Virus record (IMG/VR): IMGVR_UViG_3300028025_003742
Coordinates: 1-38,840 of that record
Reading direction: 5' to 3' (one strand)
Length of the DNA: 38,840 nucleotides
DNA from: a virus
Part shown: positions 33,411 to 38,671 of the stretch, piece after piece
How the letters are laid out: each line of letters starts with the position of its first letter
How positions within the stretch are numbered: the first letter of the stretch is position 1
Translations under genes and position numbers: made by a program
Notes under the pieces: generated by a model
Seen by the model: the letters and a program-made list of their open reading frames with translations, nothing else
The model's database searches: none
Told to the model about the DNA's origin: nothing

Positions 33411-33540
33411 CAGCCCGATCCAGCTTAGGTGCAAACTAACCGAGGAGAGGTAGTCCAGAGATGATTCGGCTGGGTGATGCTTGGAGTGATTCCAGAATCC
33501 AGATAGTAAGACCTTAAGCAAGTCATATGCTATCTGTTTT
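33411..33540 (+). ncRNA. Candidate structured RNA between tRNA-Asn and tRNA-Gly
   Basis: No coding sequence fits here. CAGCCCGATC (33411-33420) can pair with GATTCGGCTG (33463-33472), a 10-bp stem with one mismatch and one wobble, enclosing a smaller TTAG/CTAA hairpin. The 3' end is CAGATAG/CTATCTG (33500-33506 and 33530-33536), a perfect 7-bp stem with an inner GAC/GTC extension, followed by TTTT directly before tRNA-Gly. It is not a recognisable tRNA: no T-loop box is seen. Stable RNAs of unknown function also lie in the T4 tRNA cluster. Confidence 0.5.
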
Positions 33541-33611
33541 GCGAATGTTGCATAATGGTAGTGCCTCAGTTTTCCAAACTGACGGTGAGAGTTCAATTCT
33601 CTCCATTCGCT
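33541..33611 (+). tRNA. tRNA-Gly (TCC)
   Basis: Acceptor GCGAATG/CATTCGC, anticodon stem TCAGT/ACTGA with loop TTTCCAA giving anticodon TCC (reads GGA), T-loop GAGTTCAATTCTC. Discriminator T; CCA is not encoded. Confidence 0.88.
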
Positions 33612-33621
33612 CTAAACATCA

Positions 33622-33650
33622 TTGACTAATCTAATACAAGAGAGTATAAT
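33622..33650 (+). promoter_or_regulatory. Promoter giving a leaderless transcript (DUF7455-like gene)
   Basis: TTGACT (33622-33627), 17 bases, TATAAT (33645-33650). The ATG at 33657 begins exactly six bases after the -10, so the start codon is the expected first codon of the mRNA. Confidence 0.65.
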
Positions 33651-33656
33651 AATAGT

Positions 33657-33878
33657 ATGACTGAAACTGTAGAGAAAGTAGAACGTCAATTAAAAGTTGC
33701 AGATAGATGTGACAGGTGTGGATCTCAAGCCTTTGTTTTAGTAAAAGGTATTGCAGGAGAACTAATGTTCTGTGGACACCACTATACAAAAAACCAAGAG
33801 GCACTAGAGAAGTATGCCTATGAAGTTGTTGATGAAAGAAACTATATAAATAGTCATTCTGCATCAAGCCCTATTTAA
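33657..33878 (+). CDS. DUF7455-like small zinc protein
   Basis: 73 residues, probably leaderless. ADRCDRCGSQAFVLVKG and ELMFCGHHYTKNQ follow the CDRCGxQAxV...ELxFCxHH pattern of a small zinc-binding family (DUF7455) that I know from actinobacteria and their phages. The function is unknown. It supports an actinobacterial host. It lies inside the tRNA cluster with its own promoter. Confidence 0.78.
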   Translation: MTETVEKVERQLKVADRCDRCGSQAFVLVKGIAGELMFCGHHYTKNQEALEKYAYEVVDERNYINSHSASSPI

Positions 33879-33884
33879 TAACTA

Positions 33885-33958
33885 GGGGTGGTAGCTCAGT
33901 TGGTCAGAGCCCTGAACTCATAATTCAGTATGCGTCAGTTCAAGTCTGACTCACCCCA
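33885..33958 (+). tRNA. tRNA with CAT anticodon (Met, or Ile if lysidine-modified)
   Basis: Acceptor GGGGTGG/TCACCCC (one G-T), anticodon stem CTGAA/TTCAG with loop CTCATAA, T-loop CAGTTCAAGTCTG. It lacks the initiator features (1:72 mismatch, three G-C pairs in the anticodon stem), so it is elongator Met or a tRNA-Ile2 needing TilS. CCA is not encoded. Confidence 0.88.
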
Positions 33959-33959
33959 C

Positions 33960-34032
33960 GCCCTCGTAGCTCAGTGGATAGAGCAATAGGTTTCTACCCT
34001 ACAGGTCGGGAGTTCAAATCTCTCCGAGGGTA
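33960..34032 (+). tRNA. tRNA-Arg (TCT)
   Basis: Acceptor GCCCTCG/CGAGGGT (terminal G-T pair), anticodon loop TTTCTAC giving TCT, which reads AGA, T-loop GAGTTCAAATCTC. It starts one base after the previous tRNA. AGA looks to be the main arginine codon of the tail genes. Confidence 0.85.
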
Positions 34033-34047
34033 CTTTTAGGATATAAT
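34032..34047 (+). promoter_or_regulatory. Promoter for the endolysin gene
   Basis: TATAAT at 34042-34047 inside ACTTTTAGGATATAATG, which matches the terminase promoter string at 30497 at 16 of 17 positions. It follows tRNA-Arg directly. Confidence 0.5.
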
Positions 34048-34054
34048 GGACATT

Positions 34055-34066
34055 GGGATGTATCCC
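34055..34066 (+). promoter_or_regulatory. GGGATGTATCCC dyad at the expected start point
   Basis: Arms GGGAT/ATCCC around GT, beginning 8 bases after the -10 box. It could be an operator or a 5'-end hairpin (GGGA/TCCC stem with TGTA loop). Confidence 0.4.
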
Positions 34067-34092
34067 TAATTTATTAGAAAAGAGTGATTTAA

Positions 34093-34482
34093 ATGGGTTC
34101 ACCAATCGTTGGTGGTAAGGTTACAACACCTTACAAAAAGCTTGGAAAGATGTGGTCTAAGGGCTATCACACAGGAGTAGACTATGCTTGCAAAGAAGGA
34201 ACAGACATTGTTGCTGTTGCAGATGGCAAGATTGAAAATGCATCCTGGGGTGCCAGCTATGGCACACAGCTAGTTCAAAAAGTTGAGGGTGGCTGGGTAA
34301 TCTATGCACACCTTTCAAAGGCTCTAGTTAAGGCTGGAGACAAAGTTAAGAAGGGACAGCATATTGGAGAGTCTGGTAATACAGGCAACTCTTCAGGTCC
34401 TCACCTTCACTTTGAAATGAGAGACAACATCAGATGGAGTGCTGGCAAGGATATTGATCCTGCTAAGATTCTTGCATCTTAA
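34093..34482 (+). CDS. M23-family peptidase, endolysin
   Basis: 129 residues with no signal peptide. The LytM/M23 zinc metallopeptidase motifs are GYHTGVD (H26, D30), YAHLS (H73) and GPHLHFE (H104, H106). The enzyme cuts peptide cross-links in peptidoglycan. The protein is little more than the catalytic domain, without an obvious wall-binding domain. The terminator just after it and the small membrane protein downstream suit a lysis module. A virion-associated role is possible but less likely given position. Confidence 0.85.
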   Translation: MGSPIVGGKVTTPYKKLGKMWSKGYHTGVDYACKEGTDIVAVADGKIENASWGASYGTQLVQKVEGGWVIYAHLSKALVKAGDKVKKGQHIGESGNTGNSSGPHLHFEMRDNIRWSAGKDIDPAKILAS

Positions 34483-34493
34483 TTAAATAGTTT

Positions 34494-34522
34494 GAAGCCC
34501 CTAACTTTTTGTTGGGGGTTTC
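34494..34522 (+). terminator. Intrinsic terminator-like hairpin after the endolysin
   Basis: GAAGCCCCTAAC (34494-34505) pairs over 12 positions (two G-T wobbles) with GTTGGGGGTTTC (34511-34522) across a TTTTT loop. The trailing U-tract is short, so termination may be partial. The new promoter at 34540 follows. Confidence 0.65.
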
Positions 34523-34539
34523 TGCTATTCCAAAATGTA

Positions 34540-34568
34540 TTGACAATACTCTACAAATACTATATAAT
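34540..34568 (+). promoter_or_regulatory. Perfect consensus promoter
   Basis: TTGACA (34540-34545), 17 bases, TATAAT (34563-34568): full consensus at both boxes and ideal spacing. It drives the small-gene block from 34598 and is likely one of the strongest host-like promoters in the window. Confidence 0.8.
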
Positions 34569-34597
34569 AAAAACATAAAATATACTAAAGGAAAACT

Positions 34598-34813
34598 ATG
34601 ACTAAAACAGAGCATAATAATGCTGGTGTAATTATTGCATCATTTCTTTTTCTCTCAGCCTTTTTATTTGTAGAGAACTGGATGTTAATGATATTTCTTG
34701 GAAGCTTGCATTCTGTATTTAATTTTATTCCTGCTCCAGGATTTTGGACTGTATTTTGGTTTAACCTAATACTTGGAATTGTTCTTAACACATTTAAAAG
34801 ACCTAAAAAATGA
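34598..34813 (+). CDS. Small two-helix membrane protein, holin candidate
   Basis: 71 residues, AAAGGA ribosome site. Two hydrophobic segments (about residues 9-37 and 44-63) with charged ends (MTKTEHNN at the start, FKRPKK at the end) fit a two-span inner membrane protein. It follows the endolysin but has its own promoter, so a holin role is plausible but not shown. Its stop overlaps the next ATG. Confidence 0.6.
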   Translation: MTKTEHNNAGVIIASFLFLSAFLFVENWMLMIFLGSLHSVFNFIPAPGFWTVFWFNLILGIVLNTFKRPKK

Positions 34814-34962
34814 GCAGAGGTTTTCAGTACGATTTCTTTGCACAAGAATGGTCACATAATTGCGGTGCTTGCAATACAGATTTATACGCACCAACTAGAA
34901 AACATCTAGAAGGAAACTTTTGGATACATACACACTCAAAAAGCTGTCTGGGAGGATGGTAA
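34810..34962 (+). CDS. 50-residue zinc-binding protein
   Basis: ATGA overlap with the membrane protein gene. The sequence HNCGACNTDLYAPTRKHLEG followed by WIHTHSKSC offers a CxxC plus His/Cys set like a single zinc finger. The stop overlaps the following start, and its last codons contain the GGGAGG ribosome site of that gene. No family is recognised. Confidence 0.6.
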   Translation: MSRGFQYDFFAQEWSHNCGACNTDLYAPTRKHLEGNFWIHTHSKSCLGGW

Positions 34963-35258
34963 TGAATAAAAAAGAACTATTAAACTACTTATCCTATGAG
35001 GATGAAGAGATCATGTTGATGGATGGATTTGAAGAGGCTTTTATTGGGCTTTCTAAAAGATGTGGTCAGCCAACTTTAGCAACATATTCATTTATTAAAA
35101 TGATGGAGATTCTTGTTGAGCGTGATGATATGACTTGGGAAGAAGCTGATGAATATATAATGTATAACTGTGAAGGTGCCTGGATGGGCGAACTAACGCC
35201 AATTATATTACATCAATACGAGGATCCATTTATAGAAAATTGGAATGCACATGGCTAA
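34962..35258 (+). CDS. Acidic hypothetical protein
   Basis: 98 residues. The ATG at 34962 is chosen because GGAGG lies 6 bases before it; an ATG at 34956 and a TTG at 34920 are in the same frame. Acidic and helical (NYLSYEDEEIMLMDGFEEAF, then TWEEADEYIMYNCEGAW). It contains an N-terminal stretch of a kind common in small phage proteins, but I cannot name a family. Confidence 0.55.
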   Translation: MNKKELLNYLSYEDEEIMLMDGFEEAFIGLSKRCGQPTLATYSFIKMMEILVERDDMTWEEADEYIMYNCEGAWMGELTPIILHQYEDPFIENWNAHG

Positions 35259-35442
35259 CACAAAGAAAAGTTATTTTATTAAGTCAACAGATGAACTAAC
35301 TGAGATTTATGTAAAAGGTTTAAGACACTACGTTAAAAATCGTTTAGGTGAAACTGAAATGCATATGGAAGACTTTGCGGTAGAAGCAGCAAACTTTGCA
35401 GAATGTTTTTATGCTACAATTCAAGCGTTACCAAAGGATTAA
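35251..35442 (+). CDS. Small hypothetical protein
   Basis: 63 residues, MANTKKSYFIKSTDELTEIY onward; an ATG two codons earlier (35245) is also possible. Mostly helical (DFAVEAANFAECFYATIQAL). It overlaps the preceding gene by 8 bases and is followed within one base by the next ATG. Function unknown. Confidence 0.5.
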   Translation: MANTKKSYFIKSTDELTEIYVKGLRHYVKNRLGETEMHMEDFAVEAANFAECFYATIQALPKD

Positions 35443-35443
35443 A

Positions 35444-35686
35444 ATGGAATTTAAACTAGAACATGAAGCAGACAAAGGACCACTTATTAGGTGGGCTGCA
35501 AATCAGGCTATGAATATGTCAAGCTGGCTTGCAAAGGTATCTGCTCCTTATGCAGATATGTATACAGCAGTATGGGATGATTATGAAGATGAAGATAATC
35601 TTTCTGTGCCACACAATCAAATGGGATTATTTGAAGACTTAGAAGTTTTACCACAATTTGAAAGACTAGCAGAGGACCTGATTTAA
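35444..35686 (+). CDS. Small hypothetical acidic protein
   Basis: 80 residues. The ATG at 35444 follows AAAGG and comes directly after the previous stop; an upstream in-frame ATG at 35396 lies within that gene and has no ribosome site. An amphipathic helical start ([20 protein letters not shown]) is followed by an acidic segment (DDYEDEDN). Its stop overlaps the methylglyoxal synthase start. Function unknown. Confidence 0.55.
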   Translation: MEFKLEHEADKGPLIRWAANQAMNMSSWLAKVSAPYADMYTAVWDDYEDEDNLSVPHNQMGLFEDLEVLPQFERLAEDLI

Positions 35687-36081
35687 TGAAAACTAGGCAC
35701 ATAGCCTTAGTTGCCCACGATAATAAAAAGCAAGACCTTCTTGAATGGTGCAAGATTAATCATTCTACTCTTAGCAAGCATCATCTATATGCTACTGGTA
35801 ACACTGGCATCTTGTTGCAAAATGAACTCCACCTTCCAATTACAAAATTTCTTAGTGGACCGCTAGGTGGGGATCAACAAATAGGTGCTTCCATATCTGA
35901 GGGAATTATAGATGTGTTAATATTCTTTTGGGATCCACTAGAAGCTCAACCACATGACCCAGACGTTAAGGCTTTACTAAGACTAGCAACTCTTTGGAAC
36001 GCAGGGGTGGCGGTAAACAAATCAACAGCAGACATGATGATATCTTCACCACTATTTGAGAAAAGAAAGGGAGAAAAGTAA
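35686..36081 (+). CDS. mgsA: Methylglyoxal synthase
   Basis: 131 residues. The match to E. coli MgsA is extensive and ungapped in the core: [44 protein letters not shown] and [17 protein letters not shown]. Catalytic and phosphate-site residues are all present at a constant offset of 8 (H11, D12, D63, D83, H90, D93). The enzyme turns dihydroxyacetone phosphate into methylglyoxal and free phosphate. It ends ~13 residues earlier than the 152-residue E. coli protein, losing the C-terminal segment. TAATG junctions on both sides and AT-rich composition like the neighbours show it is a resident phage gene. Confidence 0.93.
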   Translation: MKTRHIALVAHDNKKQDLLEWCKINHSTLSKHHLYATGNTGILLQNELHLPITKFLSGPLGGDQQIGASISEGIIDVLIFFWDPLEAQPHDPDVKALLRLATLWNAGVAVNKSTADMMISSPLFEKRKGEK

Positions 36082-36254
36082 TGACAGATAATGAATATTA
36101 CTATAGAGACCAAATGAAAGAATTGCAAAACGTAAATTCTTTTGTTAGAGTAAACACTTTACATTCTGTTCTTAATAAGCTAGAATGGTTTAAAGAAAAT
36201 GGCAATAACCTAGAACATGCAATTGAGTATATAGAAATGGAGTTAAAAAAGTGA
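36081..36254 (+). CDS. 57-residue hypothetical protein
   Basis: TAATG overlap with mgsA. The product (TDNEYYYRDQMKELQNVNSF, then HSVLNKLEWFKENG) is helical and charged, with a C-terminal AIEYIEMELKK helix. Its stop overlaps the GTG of the next gene. No family recognised. Confidence 0.5.
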   Translation: MTDNEYYYRDQMKELQNVNSFVRVNTLHSVLNKLEWFKENGNNLEHAIEYIEMELKK

Positions 36255-36958
36255 ATGTAAAAAAGTTTACAATTTGGGCTTCAGGTTTAGATAGTAAAAT
36301 AACAGCAGATAGTATTGAAAGGTTTATTCCTAAGATTGAACCTGCAAGAATGAATGTTCCAGACTGGTATAAAAAAGTTTCAAGGTATTTAGATGGTGGC
36401 ACTAAGCCAAAAATTTATGATAAGGGTGGAACTAATGCTGGAATTAAAACATGTGTTCCTTTCCTAGATGCAATTACCTCTGGCTATGTAGTAAAACTTC
36501 ACACAGATTTAATTGTTGAAGATGGAAGAATATCTTGGTCACATCCAACACCACCACTATCTCCAAGAAACGAATTTATATCTGGTCAAATTCCAAACAT
36601 TCCAGGGTATACTAAGTTTTCAAGTGCTTGGGAATTATTTTATTGCATGAAGCTTCCAAAAGGATACAGTGCAATTTTTACTCAGCCATTTAATAGGTTT
36701 GATTTACCATTTATGGCTTCTACGGGAATAGTAGATTTAGATACTGGAATCGGACCAGGTGCTGTACCATTTGCTTTAAAGGAAGATTTTAGCGGAACAA
36801 TTCCAGCAGGAACACCTATTGTGCAAATCATTCCATTTAAAAGAGAAGATTGGAAAATGGACTATAGTGAAAAACCAATAGAAATGCTTTGGAATCCAAG
36901 AAGCTCTGTAATTGGATGGTATAAAAAAAATCTTTGGAAAAAAAAGAAGTATGATTAA
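36251..36958 (+). CDS. Conserved-looking phage protein, function unknown
   Basis: 235 residues from a GTG start (GTGA overlap). Characteristic segments are PARMNVPDWYKKVSRYL (near residues 31-47), YSAIFTQPFNRFDLPFMAST and GTIPAGTPIVQIIPFKRE. Such a combination recurs in hypothetical proteins of T4-like aquatic phages (DUF6065-like). The beta-rich middle and the GTPIVQIIPF turn resemble a jelly-roll or dUTPase-like strand pattern, but catalytic motifs of dUTPase are absent. It has a basic C-terminal KKNLWKKKK. The role is unknown. Confidence 0.6.
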   Translation: MNVKKFTIWASGLDSKITADSIERFIPKIEPARMNVPDWYKKVSRYLDGGTKPKIYDKGGTNAGIKTCVPFLDAITSGYVVKLHTDLIVEDGRISWSHPTPPLSPRNEFISGQIPNIPGYTKFSSAWELFYCMKLPKGYSAIFTQPFNRFDLPFMASTGIVDLDTGIGPGAVPFALKEDFSGTIPAGTPIVQIIPFKREDWKMDYSEKPIEMLWNPRSSVIGWYKKNLWKKKKYD

Positions 36959-37099
36959 ATGATGATACAAAAGATTTTAAGATATGCAGAACACTTAGGC
37001 TTAGATAAAGAAGAGCTGTTGCAAATGACAATGATAGATGCAATGTTATTAATTGAAAATACAAAAGATATGTGGAAGGAAGTGAAACAACTTGGGTAA
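36959..37099 (+). CDS. 46-residue helical hypothetical protein
   Basis: Starts with ATGATG directly overlapping the preceding TAA-A region. The product (MMIQKILRYAEHLGLDKEEL onward) is a likely helical pair. It overlaps the next small gene by 8 bases. Function unknown. Confidence 0.4.
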   Translation: MMIQKILRYAEHLGLDKEELLQMTMIDAMLLIENTKDMWKEVKQLG

Positions 37100-37214
37100 G
37101 CATCACGATAAAGTTCTTAAAGCATTAGAGATTAGAAAAAATAATGTTCCACAAAAAGGTGGATACAATATGCCTGGATCAATGAATAAAAAGAAAACAG
37201 GATATAGAAGATAA
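37092..37214 (+). CDS. 40-residue very basic peptide (TTG start)
   Basis: Begins at TTG with GGAAGG about 12 bases upstream. The product (MGKHHDKVLKALEIRKNN onward, ending KKKTGYRR) is strongly basic and contains a GGYNMPGSMNKKK segment. It is short and lacks a known family, so it is tentative. Confidence 0.35.
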   Translation: MGKHHDKVLKALEIRKNNVPQKGGYNMPGSMNKKKTGYRR

Positions 37215-37221
37215 AAATAGT

Positions 37222-37250
37222 TTGACAACCTCTCGGTAATGTGTTAGACT
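37222..37250 (+). promoter_or_regulatory. Promoter giving a leaderless transcript (secreted lysin-like gene)
   Basis: Perfect TTGACA (37222-37227), 17 bases, TAGACT (37245-37250). The ATG at 37257 begins exactly six bases after the -10, as at 2009, 18363 and 33657. Confidence 0.65.
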
Positions 37251-37256
37251 AGAATA

Positions 37257-37763
37257 ATGCGATTCAAAACCTTGGTTTTGATTCCTGCTATTGCGGTTCT
37301 TACAAGTTTACTTGTATCCCTACCAGTAGCCCAGAATCAAACCAGTGCTAATGAGGCACCGCAAAAAGTAAGACTAGTTGTTAGAACTACCGAGAAGGTA
37401 GACACAACAAGGCAAAATGCAGCATCAAGAGCTGCTGAAAGATTTGCCTTTGGAACTCCAAAATACAATCAAAGGTTTGCATATTACTATATGCAAGACA
37501 AGTATAAGTGGGGGGACAAACAACATTCCTGTTTAGTAAAGCTCTGGAACCGTGAAAGCGGTTGGCGTTCAAACGCACATAATAAGAGCTCTGGAGCACA
37601 TGGAATACCTCAGTCCCTGCCAGGCAAGAAGATGGCATCAATGGGGTCTGACTGGAAATCAAACCCAGAAACACAAATCAAGTGGGGTTTGAAATACATT
37701 AAAGGGAGATATAAAACACCATGTAATGCTTTAGGGCATTCAAATAAACATAACTGGTATTAG
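37257..37763 (+). CDS. Secreted transglycosylase-like peptidoglycan hydrolase
   Basis: 168 residues, probably leaderless. Residues 1-~32 form a Sec signal peptide (MRFKT, then a hydrophobic core LVLIPAIAVLTSLLVSL). After a Thr/Arg-rich linker, residues ~80-168 carry CLVKLWNRESGWR (E100, the likely acid), SSGAHGIPQSLPGKKM and NPETQIKWGLKYIKGRY, the pattern of actinobacterial lysozyme-like transglycosylases (SLT/Rpf-related). Two cysteines (C92, C156) could form a disulfide outside the cell. Export via the host Sec pathway would act on the wall from outside or in the cell envelope. The gene looks recruited from a host. Confidence 0.8.
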   Translation: MRFKTLVLIPAIAVLTSLLVSLPVAQNQTSANEAPQKVRLVVRTTEKVDTTRQNAASRAAERFAFGTPKYNQRFAYYYMQDKYKWGDKQHSCLVKLWNRESGWRSNAHNKSSGAHGIPQSLPGKKMASMGSDWKSNPETQIKWGLKYIKGRYKTPCNALGHSNKHNWY

Positions 37764-37804
37764 CCAGTATGTGTCCTGAGCAAAGACATTAAACTGCTCA
37801 CCAA

Positions 37805-37876
37805 GCTCCAATAGCTCAACGGTAGAGCGATGCTCTTGTAAAGCATAGGTTGTGATCTCGGAATTCACTTGGAGCT
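37805..37876 (+). tRNA. tRNA-Thr (TGT) with atypical T-loop
   Basis: Acceptor GCTCCAA/TTGGAGC, D-arm AGCTCAACGGTAGAGC, anticodon stem ATGCT/AGCAT with loop CTTGTAA, anticodon TGT (reads ACA). The T-arm is GTGAT-CTCGGAA-TTCAC: it lacks the usual TTCRA box (C at 54, G at 58) and has a mismatch next to the loop. Discriminator T; CCA is not encoded. Confidence 0.75.
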
Positions 37877-37902
37877 CTAATATAAAATAAAAGGATTGAA
37901 TT

Positions 37903-38106
37903 ATGAGACAGCCTAGAAAACCAAGGCAACCAAGAAAGCCAAGACAAAAGAAAGAAAAGTTTAGCTGGGATAAACAGATTGAAAGAGCAGAAAAAGAATT
38001 GTTGTATAATCGTATGATGATTGAATCTACATACAAGGGAACGGCATCTGGTAAAGGTTCAGAATATAAAGTAAAATATAAAAGAAACAATGGAGTGGTA
38101 TCGTAA
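37903..38106 (+). CDS. Basic protein with RQPRKP repeats
   Basis: 67 residues, AAAGGA ribosome site. The start MRQPRKPRQPRKPRQKKEKF contains tandem R-Q-P-R-K-P units, followed by a charged helix (DKQIERAEKELLYNRMM) and a basic tail. The protein is likely to bind nucleic acid or to be a disordered connector. Its stop overlaps the thioredoxin start. Confidence 0.5.
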   Translation: MRQPRKPRQPRKPRQKKEKFSWDKQIERAEKELLYNRMMIESTYKGTASGKGSEYKVKYKRNNGVVS

Positions 38107-38393
38107 TGAACATTGAAGAATTCAATGAGTTAGTAAAAGAAGGAACTACAATTGTAGATTTCTGGGCAGAATGGTGTGGACCTTGTAAAATGATTGGTCC
38201 AGTTTTGGAAGAAATTGCAGAAGAAAAAGGCGTAAAGCTTCTTAAAATTAATGTAGATGAAAACAAGGAATTATCAAGTGCATTTAACTTAACAAGCATA
38301 CCAGCCATCATGGTGTATACTGATGGTATAAAGACAAAATCAATTACTGGTGCTAAGCCAAAGCCAGCACTTGAAAAGATTTTATTTAGTTAG
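38106..38393 (+). CDS. trxA: Thioredoxin
   Basis: 95 residues, TAATG overlap. VDFWAEWCGPCKMIGPVL contains the redox-active CGPC (24-27), and the cis-proline loop (SIPAIMVY) and KINVDEN follow the thioredoxin order. Phage thioredoxins may feed electrons to ribonucleotide reductase or maintain redox state; no reductase gene is in the window. It is slightly shorter than the typical ~105 residues but complete in the fold core. Confidence 0.92.
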   Translation: MNIEEFNELVKEGTTIVDFWAEWCGPCKMIGPVLEEIAEEKGVKLLKINVDENKELSSAFNLTSIPAIMVYTDGIKTKSITGAKPKPALEKILFS

Positions 38394-38401
38394 GACTTAT
38401 C

Positions 38402-38665
38402 ATGCCAGCACCATATAATGTAAGAAGAAACTACAGAGGCTGTAGTGGATATTCTGTTGTTGGAGCAGATGGAAAAGGTCATGGTTGTATGAAGACACGC
38501 CGTATGGCTATTCGTCAACAACGTGCACTCTATGCAGCAACGCAGGACAAAAAAGCTTCTGAAGTTACAAACATTGAAAACCAAATTATTAAAGAATACG
38601 AAGAAGAAATGCGTAAAGAACTTGAAATTTGGAATGGATCAGTAATCAGCAAAAACACAAAGTAG
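38402..38665 (+). CDS. Small protein with GCSGYSVV / GC-motif module
   Basis: 87 residues, AGGA upstream. The N-terminal module GCSGYSVVGADGKGHGC followed by MKTRRMAIRQQRALYAA is like a short domain found at the start of actinophage portal or prohead proteins and as a free protein (Cx-GYAVV...GCH-x-T-x2-A-x2-Q-x2-ALYA pattern). The C-terminal helix is acidic. Function unknown; portal and capsid genes may follow outside the window. Confidence 0.6.
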   Translation: MPAPYNVRRNYRGCSGYSVVGADGKGHGCMKTRRMAIRQQRALYAATQDKKASEVTNIENQIIKEYEEEMRKELEIWNGSVISKNTK

Positions 38666-38671
38666 GTTTAG

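Noticed and set aside
33441-33500. A sixth tRNA between tRNA-Asn and tRNA-Gly
   Set aside because: No acceptor stem pairs with a matching 3' strand and there is no TTCRA-type T-loop; the region is better read as a different folded RNA.
34920-35258. Start of the acidic gene at the TTG at 34920
   Set aside because: The ATG at 34962 has GGAGG at ideal spacing and a TAATG junction with the upstream gene.
35686-36081. mgsA as host contamination or a chimeric assembly
   Set aside because: One-base overlaps on both sides, same strand and similar base composition to phage neighbours argue for a resident gene; only read mapping could fully exclude it.
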